From: Bacteroidia bacterium
Lineage (GTDB): Bacteria > Bacteroidota > Bacteroidia > Bacteroidales > Azobacteroidaceae
DNA length: 64,000 bases
NCBI GenBank assembly: GCA_025996865.1
Contig: BNTV01000001.1
Span: 1 to 64,000 of the forward strand
Direction of reading: 5' to 3'
Positions 10,001 through 17,990 of this stretch are shown here, in pieces (the stretch's first letter is position 1; each line of letters opens with the position of its first letter). Made by a program: the position numbers and the translations under genes. The notes beneath the pieces were generated by a model, which had not been told where the DNA came from, did no database searches, and was given only the letters and a program-made list of their open reading frames with translations.

Positions 10001-11766
10001 TTGGCTTGCCTTTCCGCTTCTTCCCTCTTTTTACCGGCTTCCAGCATCAATTCTTCCCGCCAATCCAGCGGCGCACGGTCATCTTCTTTTTTTGAAGATT
10101 TCCGCTTCTGCTTTGCTTTGGGCTGTGGTATCTCCATCCGGCGGCGGGAACGGCTGTTTTTGGGTTTGATTTGTGTGCGTTCCTCGGCGGATAACCCGAA
10201 CAAATCATACAGCGATATGAGCGGTTGGTTTTGGATGTTGTACGCCGGTTCTACCGCTTTCGCCTCCGCAGTCGGCTCTTTGGTTTGCGCGGGCGGCGGA
10301 ACCGGGTCGGAAAAGTCAAACTGCAAGGAAGTTTGTGTTCCCGGCGGCATGTATGGCTGTTCTTGCGGCTTCAGCTCCCTTACCGGGGAAAAATCGTCAT
10401 CCGACAGCACATCGTCAAAACCCAGCCTGTTTTCCTCCCAATCCAGTTGGGCTGTACTTTTCCGTTTGGAAAAATCTTCCGGGGTGGCTTCCATAAACAA
10501 TTCCCTGTCCTTTTCCTTGTTGGCTTCTACCATTTCGCCCATTTCCCGCCAGTCCTGCGCTGTCGGCCGGTAGCCCCGGCTTTGGGCGGCGGATTGCTCT
10601 ACCTGCGGGGCGTGTTTTTGGTACAACTCCATATCCAGATGCCGCGAAAAATCTTCGCGCAGCATCCCGCGCAATGCGGCGGCAATGGCTCCCACTCCGC
10701 CGGAGTGGAGAAACTCCATCGCCGGTTTGCCGTAAGGGTCGGTTCCGACCTTTACATTGTCGTGGATTACCCGGTCGAAATTCTGGAACAGGTTATTGAC
10801 CGGTATGCCGTTGGAGAGCTTCCTGCTGTCGATAAAATCCTGCCGCCTTTGTGAGAGTTCCTTAACACCTGTTTTCTTCTGGAGGATAATCAGGTCGCTG
10901 CCTACTTCCGTTCCGGCATGTTCCGTAAAAAGGTTATTCGGGAAGCGGACGGCGGAAACAGGTTCGCACCGCTCCATCAGCCATTCGCGCACGGGGCGGT
11001 TGGCTTCGGAGTTCAATACGCCCTGCGAAGTGATGAACGCTACCAATCCGCCTTCGCGGACGCAATCGACGCCTTTCATAAAGAAATAGTTGTGTACTGT
11101 GCCGGATGCCTGCCGGTGGGCGTCGTCTTTCGCGTTGCTGTATGCGGGGTCGAATACCCTTACGTCGCCGAACGGGATATTGCTGGCGGCTACATCAAAA
11201 TAACCGTTGTAACGGGTTTCGATATTTTCAAATCCCTCTACCCGCACTTTTTCGGCAGAGTTCAGGTGTGAAAGGATTTTACCCGTCAGCATATCCTTTT
11301 CAAACTGTGTTGCTTCGCAGCGGGGATTCAGTTGTCTGATAGCCTCGGAAAAGATACCCGTTCCGGCGGAGGGGTCAAGCAGGCGCACGGGAGTAACGCC
11401 GCTTTCCTTCAATGCCGCCGCCAATGCGTCCACTACACCCGGTGGGGTGTAAAAGGCGGACAGCACGGAATTTTTCAGGGAACTTACATAGCGGTTATAC
11501 TGCGGCGCGTTTCCCGCTCCTAAGCGCAATACTCCGTGCAGTTCCGTAACCAGCGGAAACAGTTCGCTGTCGGTTTTCGTCCATTGCTGCACGTCTTCCG
11601 GTTTGTCGGCGGGATTCAACACGGCTTTGATTCCTCCGAAACCGCAGTAGGTTTCCAGTGTTTCGCGCTCGGAAGGGGTAGCTTGCCGCCCCTCGCGGTC
11701 GAGGTCGAACGCTATGCGTATCGCCTCAATATTGTCCCGAAGCCGGGCTTTCTTATTGAACGCCAT
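7086..11766 (-). CDS. bmhA: Giant N6-methylase/SNF2 helicase, 5' exon (split by group II intron)
   Basis: 1,560 complete codons upstream of the intron. Residues about 100-260 form an N6-adenine methyltransferase-like domain with motif I DPSAGTG (131-137) and the catalytic-type NIPF (196-199). A low-complexity, charged linker covers about 430-640. Helicase motifs follow: Walker A HEVGAGKT with Lys near residue 1062, Walker B as DESH near 1223, then [12 protein letters not shown] and [12 protein letters not shown] leading into motif VI across the intron. Proteins of this length and order are hallmark genes of Bacteroides conjugative elements; they are thought to protect or process incoming element DNA. 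NIPF instead of NPPF/Y is a family variation, so catalytic activity is uncertain. The start overlaps the upstream DUF1896 gene by 14 nt, implying translational coupling. Without splicing, the frame stops 7 codons into the intron. Confidence 0.85.
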
Positions 11767-12199
11767 CTTCGAGAAGTATTTGGATTGCGCCCGTCAGTTC
11801 CGTGTAGAGTAACCTGTACTCTGCACTATCGGCGAAATCGTCCGACAATGTATATTTTTTTATTACAGCCGAAAGGCGGGGTAGCAACTCTATTGCCAAT
11901 CCCTCGGCCAGCGCGGGGTCTATTTCGTCCGCAAACTCGTCCCACAGGATATTGACAATGGTACGGTAAGGGGAGAAATGCAGTCCGGCATAAAGGATTT
12001 GGGAGGCGGTTTCTCCGGCCTCATCATGGGAACCGCCCGATTTAATAATGCGGCTGTACGCTTCGGCTGCCGCATCGCCCCGTGAGGCGATAAACTGTTT
12101 GTCGGCGGCCTTGTCGGGATGCGAATCGCGTAGATAGGATAACAGGGAGAGCCGGAAATAAGACATTTCCACGGCTGCGGATTTATTTGTTGCTTTCAT
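11753..12199 (-). CDS. DUF1896 family protein
   Basis: 148 residues of mostly helical, acidic sequence matching the DUF1896 pattern: [20 protein letters not shown], a middle [16 protein letters not shown], and [19 protein letters not shown]. Function is unknown. In Bacteroides elements it almost always lies between topB and the giant methylase/helicase gene, as here, so a supporting role in element DNA metabolism is likely. An ACCACTAAAAAAATC leader motif stands 5 nt before its ATG. Its 3' end overlaps the next gene by 14 nt. Confidence 0.8.
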   Translation of the reverse strand: MKATNKSAAVEMSYFRLSLLSYLRDSHPDKAADKQFIASRGDAAAEAYSRIIKSGGSHDEAGETASQILYAGLHFSPYRTIVNILWDEFADEIDPALAEGLAIELLPRLSAVIKKYTLSDDFADSAEYRLLYTELTGAIQILLEDGVQ

Positions 12200-12204
12200 C
12201 TTTT

Positions 12205-12284
12205 GATTTTTTTAGTGGTAAATAAATGGAGGGAAAGGAAAAAGCGACCGGAGCCTTGCCCCGGTCGCCACCACTAAAAAAATC
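12205..12284. repeat. Inverted pair of the ACCACTAAAAAAATC leader motif around a GC hairpin
   Basis: GATTTTTTTAGTGGT at 12205-12219 and ACCACTAAAAAAATC at 12270-12284 are perfect inverted copies. Inside them GCGACCGG (12244-12251) pairs with CCGGTCGC (12261-12268). The block occupies the topB/DUF1896 gap and could terminate, process or attenuate the operon mRNA. Confidence 0.65.
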
Positions 12285-12348
12285 CGAATGTCAAGCAATT
12301 ATCCCTAATCGGCAAGTCATAGATTCTTTCAGTGGCAAAGGTAATCAT

Positions 12349-14451
12349 TTACTTTGTTTTACCTTTCTTTCCGTTCTTGTTTTCAAACTCGAACACGGTT
12401 TTATAGTCGGCGTCAAAGGCCACGGCAGCATCGAACGGTTTTCCGGTCTTGCTGCTTGTAAAGCCTTTGATGACGCCCGTTTTACCGTTCGTCAGCAAGG
12501 CGGTAAGCTGCGTATCGGTCAAATCTTTTTTGGCAATGGTTCGGAAAACCATTAGCCCGCAATGCTCGTTACTGCATTTGGCAACTTTCGGAAAGAATAT
12601 GACCTGTCCGTTCTTGCATTTGGGGCAGCCGCAGCCGGGACGGTCGTCCTGCCGTTCAAAAGCGATGCCGAGCAATTCCGTGGTGATTTGTGAAGCGTAA
12701 ACCTCTATCGAGCGGTGGAACGTAGCTGCATCCATTTTCCCTTCACCGATTTTGGCAAGGGCGTGTTCCCAACTTCCGGTCATTGCTACATCCGCAATCT
12801 TTCTGTCTTTGACGGCAAGGTAAACTACCAGTCCTTTGTTGGTCGGAACCAACGCTTTCTTCTCTCGCACGATATATTCCCGTGCAAACAGCGTTTCGAT
12901 AATGGCGGCGCGGGTGGCGGGTGTGCCGATACCGGCATCCTTCATCGCCTCGCGTTCTTCTTCGTTGCTACATTCCTTACCACAACTTTCCATTGCTCCC
13001 AGCAAACTGCTTTCCGTGTGCAACGGGCGGGGCTTGGTCTGCTTTTCCAACGCTTCCATATCACGAATGGGAAGCATATCGCCTCCGGCGAGTTGGGGCA
13101 GCGTGGTTACGTCTTCGTCCTGCGCTTCTTCATCGGTGGCGTTAAACACAGCCCGCCAGCCGGGAAGTAGCGTTACGCTGCCCTTTGCGACAAAGTGTAC
13201 GCCGCCCGCGTCAAGCGAAACGGCGGTGTTCTCTTTGGTGCAACGATTGGAGAATGATTCTAACATTCGACCGGCTATCATGTCATAAATCGTCCGTTCA
13301 TCGCCGGTCAATCCGTCCGCCGGATCTCCGGTGATGATAAGCGCATGGTGGTCGGTCACTTTCTTATCGTCCACCGAACGGATATTGAGTACGATGTTAT
13401 CCATTGAAGCGGCATAAGTTCCGAAACGCGGATGGTTTTTCAGCGTGGCAATCAGGTGCGGTATCTCGTCCAGCACGTCGGCGGAAATATAACGGGAGCC
13501 TGTGCGTGGATACGATATTTTTTTCGATTCGTACAACGCTTGGGCGATGTTCAGCGTTTTGTCGGCTGAAAAACCGTGCCTGCTGTTAGCCTCTTTCTGC
13601 AAGGAGGTAAGGTCATAAAGCAATGGCGGTTCCTGCTTCACCTCTTTCTTTTCAACACCCGTAACGCGGACGGTTCCGGCAGCCTTCACCTGTTGCAATG
13701 CGTCACCGGCTGTGGAACGGGTATCGTACTTGTCCACCGACAAAACAGCAAACGTTGTAGCGTCTTTGGCTGTGTGCAGTTTCAGTTTGAAGTACGTTTG
13801 AGGCTTAAAATCCTTATTCTCCAGATAGCGGCTGCATATCATCGCCAGCGTGGGTGTCTGTACTCGACCGAGCGACCACGATCCTCGCCCGGCGGCAATG
13901 CTCAACGCCTGACTTGCATTAAGTCCGACAACCCAATCGGCCTGGCTTCTTGCTTTAGCCGATAGATACAGGTTATCGTAATCGCTGCCGGGACGGAGAT
14001 TCTGAAAGCCCTCTTTGATGGCCTTGTCGGTCAGCGAACTGATCCACAACCGCTGGCACGGACGGGTACAGCCGAGATAATCATAGATATAGCGGTGGAT
14101 TAACTCTCCCTCTCTTCCCGCATCAGTGCAAACGATTATACCGTCGGCTTTGGAAAACAACTCTTTGATGATACCCAGTTGCTTCATTACGCCGGGGTCG
14201 TTCCTGTATTCCTTACCTTCTTTGACCTGCCGGGGAACAAAGATAAACTCTTTCGGGAGTATGGGCAGGTTTTCCTTTTGGAAACCGGTAAACCCGTATG
14301 CTTCGGGCATGGCAAGCCCCACAAGGTGGCCGAACGCCCAGGTAACAGCCCAGCCGTTACCTTCCATATAGCCGTCTTTTTTACTGGTTGCGCCGAGTAT
14401 GGCGGCTATACTTTTAGCCACGCTCGGTTTTTCTGCTATACAAACTTTCAT
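12349..14451 (-). CDS. topB: DNA topoisomerase III (type IA)
   Basis: 700 residues. The N-terminal Toprim domain has CIAEKPSVAKSIAAILGA and the acidic TDAGREGELIHRYIYDYLG. The active-site tyrosine lies in KISYPRTGSRYIS. The C-terminus carries a cysteine-rich zinc ribbon (CGCPKCKNGQ and CSNEHCGL). It relaxes and decatenates single-strand-containing DNA and is a regular passenger of Bacteroides conjugative elements, probably serving transfer replication. It is the second gene of a leftward operon. The leader motif ACCACTAAAAAAATTC lies about 4 nt before the ATG. Confidence 0.95.
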   Translation of the reverse strand: MKVCIAEKPSVAKSIAAILGATSKKDGYMEGNGWAVTWAFGHLVGLAMPEAYGFTGFQKENLPILPKEFIFVPRQVKEGKEYRNDPGVMKQLGIIKELFSKADGIIVCTDAGREGELIHRYIYDYLGCTRPCQRLWISSLTDKAIKEGFQNLRPGSDYDNLYLSAKARSQADWVVGLNASQALSIAAGRGSWSLGRVQTPTLAMICSRYLENKDFKPQTYFKLKLHTAKDATTFAVLSVDKYDTRSTAGDALQQVKAAGTVRVTGVEKKEVKQEPPLLYDLTSLQKEANSRHGFSADKTLNIAQALYESKKISYPRTGSRYISADVLDEIPHLIATLKNHPRFGTYAASMDNIVLNIRSVDDKKVTDHHALIITGDPADGLTGDERTIYDMIAGRMLESFSNRCTKENTAVSLDAGGVHFVAKGSVTLLPGWRAVFNATDEEAQDEDVTTLPQLAGGDMLPIRDMEALEKQTKPRPLHTESSLLGAMESCGKECSNEEEREAMKDAGIGTPATRAAIIETLFAREYIVREKKALVPTNKGLVVYLAVKDRKIADVAMTGSWEHALAKIGEGKMDAATFHRSIEVYASQITTELLGIAFERQDDRPGCGCPKCKNGQVIFFPKVAKCSNEHCGLMVFRTIAKKDLTDTQLTALLTNGKTGVIKGFTSSKTGKPFDAAVAFDADYKTVFEFENKNGKKGKTK

Positions 14452-14455
14452 ATCG

Positions 14456-14470
14456 AATTTTTTTAGTGGT
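14456..14470 (-). promoter_or_regulatory. A-rich leader motif before topB
   Basis: The minus strand reads ACCACTAAAAAAATT immediately upstream of the topB start codon. The same string precedes DUF1896, the gene at 34706 and traN. It may replace a Shine-Dalgarno sequence or bind a regulator. Confidence 0.5.
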
Positions 14471-14483
14471 TTGAAAAATTGAA

Positions 14484-16022
14484 TTACATTTTATGCCCCG
14501 TGCTTTTCCTGGGCTTGGCGGGAGATTGGCGCCCGTCCTGTTGCTTTTGCTCTCTTTTCTCCTGCTGCTTCCCGGTGGGCTGCGTCTGGCCTTTCTTCAG
14601 CGGCTCGGTTGAGTGCCTGGTCGCCTCGTTGGTTTTGCCCTCGTTGTTTACGGCAACCTGCGTTTTGAAGCCCTCGGCGGGTTGCGCCTGCTTCTTGGCC
14701 TGTGCTTCTTTCCATTGGTCGGGGGGCAGGCTGGTATGGCGGATACGCCCGGCATCCTGATCCGGCCACACCCAGGCATTGTACTTCTGTCCCTTTTGGT
14801 CGGTGGACTCCACCTGCTTCGCCCCTTCTTCCTGTTTGGGTTTATTGTTCTGGTTTACCATCCCTTCTACCCAGACAGGTTTATTTTCGCACAGGGTTTT
14901 GAACTGTTCGCGGGTGAGTTCGACGCCGCCCTGCACGGGACGCACCCAGACTTCGCCGACCTTGCGGGCTTTGAGCGGCTGGTTATCGTCCTGTCCCGTT
15001 TTCTGTTCCGCTTTTTCCGCCCGTTCCTGTTGGCGTTGCTGGCGTTGTTCGGGCGTAAACAGGAAGTCGAAGTTTTTATTCACGGCGTTATACTGGACAA
15101 TGCGCGTGATTTTCCCGCCGGGTTCCTCGCCGGGGCGTTGCTTCTTGTCCATGTTTTCTACCAGCACGCCTTTACCTGCCTTCAATCCGTCCTGCTGTTC
15201 TTGGGACAGTTCTACGCCTTTCAGTACTTTCGGGATTTGGATTTCCGATAGCGGGACGGCCTCGAAGCGGTTGGTGATTTTATCCAGCGATACGAGCGCC
15301 GGGACTTTTTCGCCGCCGGGGGTCATTTCCAGCTCAAAGACACGCCCGCCGTGGCCGGTAGCGGTGAGTTGCTTCCGGTCGTCGGGGGAGAACATGACGC
15401 CCAGAAACGGCTTTTCAAAATCAGGCTTCTCCTGAAAGGGGTGCGTCTGGATTTTGATTGTGCCGTCGGGCTGCTGCTCAAAGGACAGGCGGGCTTTTGC
15501 CTGCAACTCTTTACCGTCAATCTCCATACGGATTTCGAGCAGTCCGGGCGACTTGTGGCCGTAAGACATGGCTTTAAGTGAATCCTGCAAGTTATCGCCG
15601 GTCAAACCGTACTTTTCGACCTCTTTCCATTCGAGCTTGTTCAGGTCGAGCGGCTGGTACTTCCCCTGCGCCTGTTCCTGCATCTTGCCCTCCGGCGTTA
15701 CACGGTACGGGTCGAGTACCTTGTCCTCCGGGTTGATCCTGATGATTTTGTCAAGGAAAGCCGCCATCATATCAACCGCTTTCACGCTGACCGCGTAAAT
15801 ACCCGTGTGCGACGGGGTTTTGAACTGCGCCGCAAACTTCTGAAAGAAGTTCTCCAGCGCGTTGCCGCGCGGGTCGATCTTCAGGAAACTGTCGGCATTC
15901 TCTTTCGTAGGATCGACCTTTTTCAGCTTGCCGTCCTTCCCTTCGGCGACGGCTTTCAGCTTGCCGTCGTCGCCCTGCGTCAAAATGACTTTCGGGTCTT
16001 CGTTTTTGATTTTTTCGTCCAT
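14484..16022 (-). CDS. DUF4099/DUF3945 domain protein
   Basis: 512 residues. The N-terminal part (about 50-200) fits DUF4099, and two or three DUF3945-type repeats follow, each with the pattern ADLTPEQ/ELSQEQQDGLKAGKGVLVEN or ELTREQFKTLCENKPVWVEG. The C-terminal 150 residues are Gln/Lys-rich and probably disordered. Function is unknown. It is the first gene of the DUF3945-topB-DUF1896-methylase/helicase operon in many Bacteroidota elements, which suggests it works with topoisomerase III. The start ATG at 16020-16022 follows an AT-rich stretch without a Shine-Dalgarno sequence. Confidence 0.75.
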   Translation of the reverse strand: MDEKIKNEDPKVILTQGDDGKLKAVAEGKDGKLKKVDPTKENADSFLKIDPRGNALENFFQKFAAQFKTPSHTGIYAVSVKAVDMMAAFLDKIIRINPEDKVLDPYRVTPEGKMQEQAQGKYQPLDLNKLEWKEVEKYGLTGDNLQDSLKAMSYGHKSPGLLEIRMEIDGKELQAKARLSFEQQPDGTIKIQTHPFQEKPDFEKPFLGVMFSPDDRKQLTATGHGGRVFELEMTPGGEKVPALVSLDKITNRFEAVPLSEIQIPKVLKGVELSQEQQDGLKAGKGVLVENMDKKQRPGEEPGGKITRIVQYNAVNKNFDFLFTPEQRQQRQQERAEKAEQKTGQDDNQPLKARKVGEVWVRPVQGGVELTREQFKTLCENKPVWVEGMVNQNNKPKQEEGAKQVESTDQKGQKYNAWVWPDQDAGRIRHTSLPPDQWKEAQAKKQAQPAEGFKTQVAVNNEGKTNEATRHSTEPLKKGQTQPTGKQQEKREQKQQDGRQSPAKPRKSTGHKM

Positions 16023-16111
16023 GATAAATTGATTTTAATGATTCCGCATTACTATTAATGCGGAACGAAAGTACGCCTGTCTTACTGTGCGGCAAAGGGA
16101 TTTCAGGAGGC

Positions 16112-16126
16112 TGGCAGCTTGTGGCG
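16112..16126 (+). promoter_or_regulatory. TGGCAGCTTGTGGCG repeat, copy 1
   Basis: About 90 bp upstream of the DUF3945 operon start. A second half-site, AGTGGCGTTGATG, follows about 14 bp further right. Copies occur upstream of mobC and mobA and, degenerate, inside the gene at 30598. Confidence 0.5.
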
Positions 16127-16185
16127 CCGGTTTGGAAGCGAGTGGCGTTGATGTTTTGGTTTTCTGCGGGTTATTTGGCCACCAG

Positions 16186-16218
16186 TTTTGCCCGTGAAAC
16201 GAAAAAGCAGTATCTTTG
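16186..16218 (+). promoter_or_regulatory. Bacteroidota-type promoter of the KilA-N gene
   Basis: TTTTG at 16186-16190 and TATCTTTG at 16211-16218 are separated by 20 bp, matching the -33 TTTG / -7 TAnnTTTG consensus of the Bacteroidota primary sigma factor. It lies about 60 bp upstream of the KilA-N start. Confidence 0.7.
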
Positions 16219-16230
16219 CAGCAATATTTA

Positions 16231-16252
16231 AAGGTGTCTAATTCGACACCTT
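16231..16252 (+). promoter_or_regulatory. Hairpin in the KilA-N 5' leader
   Basis: AAGGTGTC (16231-16238) pairs with GACACCTT (16245-16252) and is followed by TTC. It sits just after the predicted transcription start, so it could be an operator or an attenuating hairpin. Confidence 0.5.
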
Positions 16253-16280
16253 TTCGGACAATCTTAATAATAAATTCATT

Positions 16281-17153
16281 ATGGCGAAGATAACGGTACA
16301 GAATACAGAGATAACGGTAATATCGGTCGGAAGCGAGGATTATATCTGCATAACGGATATGATAAAGGCCAAAGACGGCGACTTTTTTGTTACCGACTGG
16401 CTGCGTAACCGTAATACACTGGAATATATCGGTATTTGGGAACAGGTTTATAATCCCTGTTTTAATTATGGCGAATTCGCCATAATTAAAAATAAAGCCG
16501 GTCTTAACAGCTTCAAAATAAGCGTCAAAGAATTTGTCGCCAGGACAAATGCCGTGGGCTTGCAGGCCAAAGCCGGACGGTACGGCGGCACTTTCGCCCA
16601 TAAGGACATTGCCTTTGAGTTTGCCATGTGGATAAGCCCGGAGTTTAAAATATACATCGTCAAGGAGTTTCAGCGTTTGAAAGCGGCGGAAGCCAATCCG
16701 ATGCTTGGCGAATGGAACGTAAAGCGGGTGCTTAGCAAAGTCAATTACACCATCCATACGGATGCCGTCCGCGATTTTGTAATTCCGAAAATGGATGTGG
16801 AGCGGGAAAAATTGTATGCCTATGCCGATGAAGCCGATTTGCTGAACCTCGCCCTGTGGCAATGTACCGCCAAACAATGGCGGGAAGCCAATCCCGGACA
16901 TGCGAAAAAGGGAATGAACATCAGGGATGCGGCAAGCATCAACGAACTGGTTGTACTGGCCAACCTCGAATCATTTAATGCCGAACTGTTGAAGCGCAAT
17001 GTCGATAAGGCTAAACGGTATGCCTATTTGCATGAGATGGCCGGGAGCCAGCTATCCCGCCTGAACAGCATCGAAGCGGAAAAGGTTTTTAGAAAATTGG
17101 GGACTTCTGCGGGGAATAAGGGATTAAAACCTGCATCCGGTACAGAAGAATAA
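16281..17153 (+). CDS. KilA-N domain DNA-binding protein
   Basis: 290 residues. The N-terminal 110 residues form a KilA-N domain: YICITDMIKAKDGD, FFVTDWLRNRNTLEYIGIWE, then FVARTNAVGLQAKAGRYGGT and the terminal AFEFAMWISPEFKIYIVKEF. KilA-N proteins are phage- and plasmid-derived nucleic-acid binding proteins. The C-terminal 180 residues are helical and of unknown role (RDFVIPKMDVEREKLYAYAD; QLSRLNSIEAEKVF). A perfect 32-bp palindrome lies within the coding sequence. It points against the flanking element operons and is cargo placed between the DUF3945 operon and mobC. Confidence 0.8.
   Translation: MAKITVQNTEITVISVGSEDYICITDMIKAKDGDFFVTDWLRNRNTLEYIGIWEQVYNPCFNYGEFAIIKNKAGLNSFKISVKEFVARTNAVGLQAKAGRYGGTFAHKDIAFEFAMWISPEFKIYIVKEFQRLKAAEANPMLGEWNVKRVLSKVNYTIHTDAVRDFVIPKMDVEREKLYAYADEADLLNLALWQCTAKQWREANPGHAKKGMNIRDAASINELVVLANLESFNAELLKRNVDKAKRYAYLHEMAGSQLSRLNSIEAEKVFRKLGTSAGNKGLKPASGTEE
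16460..16491. repeat. Perfect 32-bp palindrome inside the KilA-N gene
   Basis: The left half TTTTAATTATGGCGAA is followed by its exact reverse complement, with no loop. It encodes the in-frame residues FNYGEFAIIKN of the KilA-N domain. Both protein-level conservation and a structural or regulatory role are possible. Confidence 0.85.
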
Positions 17154-17179
17154 ATTATTACAATAGTGTTGTAAAGAAT

Positions 17180-17959
17180 ATGGCAAGTAAAGAATGGGAT
17201 TCAATAGATAAGGTACAATACGGCTTTGAAGATTATTATTGCGCCTTTTTAGACATATTGGGATATAAGGAAAAGATGAATTTGTTTTTTCAAAACAAAT
17301 TCAATCTATACGGTAGAGTTCAAAGGGCGATGCACGGAGCCGGAGTTGAACCAACCCCGCAAGATACCCCCGACGGAATAATTTCACGCATTTTTTCTGA
17401 CAGTATAATTCTGACAGCAAAAAAGACCGATGTACATATAGGTATCGTATTAAACTATATCGGGCAGTTAGTTTTTTGGTTTGGGCTGGAAGGCTTGTTT
17501 TTACGTGGTGGTCTTTCATACGGAAAACTACTGGAAGATTTTGGCGATAAAGAAGGATTTTCTTTTCTTGCATCAGAAGGCTTGGCAAAGGCTTATCAAA
17601 TGGAAAACCAAGCTATATTCCCTATGATTGTATTAGACGAAAATATTTTACACGACATTCAAGATAAGAAATATATCGTGAAAAACGGAAATAAATATAT
17701 GTTCAATTATGTACGATATGTCATTAGCGACCATGCTACAAATGAAGATATGGTGATTAAAGAACTGCAAGAGATTATTGAAAAGAAAAACCATTTAGCT
17801 GACATTCATATCCGAGAAAAATATGAATGGATTATCAATTATTATTTATGGTTTATATACGATAGCCATAAAAAATACGGTAATTTCGATTTGTTAAAAT
17901 TCAAAACATTTAACAATGAAATAAATGAAAAATATGTATTTGCAGAATATAATAATTAG
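17180..17959 (+). CDS. Uncharacterised protein with nucleotide-cyclase-like signature
   Basis: 259 residues without a recognised name. The sequence CAFLDILGYKE near residue 22, FSDSIILTA near residue 75 and FLRGGLSYGKLL near residue 110 follow the order of the first metal Asp, second metal Asp and glycine-turn regions of class III nucleotidyl cyclases. Residues expected for purine selection and transition-state stabilisation are not evident. It may be a degenerate or divergent cyclase-fold protein. The gene starts 27 bp after the KilA-N gene in the same direction and probably shares its transcript. AT-rich composition unlike its neighbours marks it as acquired cargo. Confidence 0.4.
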   Translation: MASKEWDSIDKVQYGFEDYYCAFLDILGYKEKMNLFFQNKFNLYGRVQRAMHGAGVEPTPQDTPDGIISRIFSDSIILTAKKTDVHIGIVLNYIGQLVFWFGLEGLFLRGGLSYGKLLEDFGDKEGFSFLASEGLAKAYQMENQAIFPMIVLDENILHDIQDKKYIVKNGNKYMFNYVRYVISDHATNEDMVIKELQEIIEKKNHLADIHIREKYEWIINYYLWFIYDSHKKYGNFDLLKFKTFNNEINEKYVFAEYNN

Positions 17960-17981
17960 AGCCGCCCGAATGGACGGCTCT
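17958..17981. terminator. Hairpin between convergent cyclase-like gene and mobC
   Basis: AGAGCCG (17958-17964) pairs with CGGCTCT (17975-17981) in the 31-bp gap between the two stop codons, suited to ending transcripts from both sides. Confidence 0.65.
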
Positions 17982-17990
17982 CTGTTTCGC

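Noticed and set aside
16035..16901. Leftward 288-residue frame opposite the KilA-N gene
   Set aside because: It exists partly because the 32-bp palindrome reads the same on both strands (NYGEFAIIK appears in both). The rest has no domain, while the KilA-N frame is well supported.
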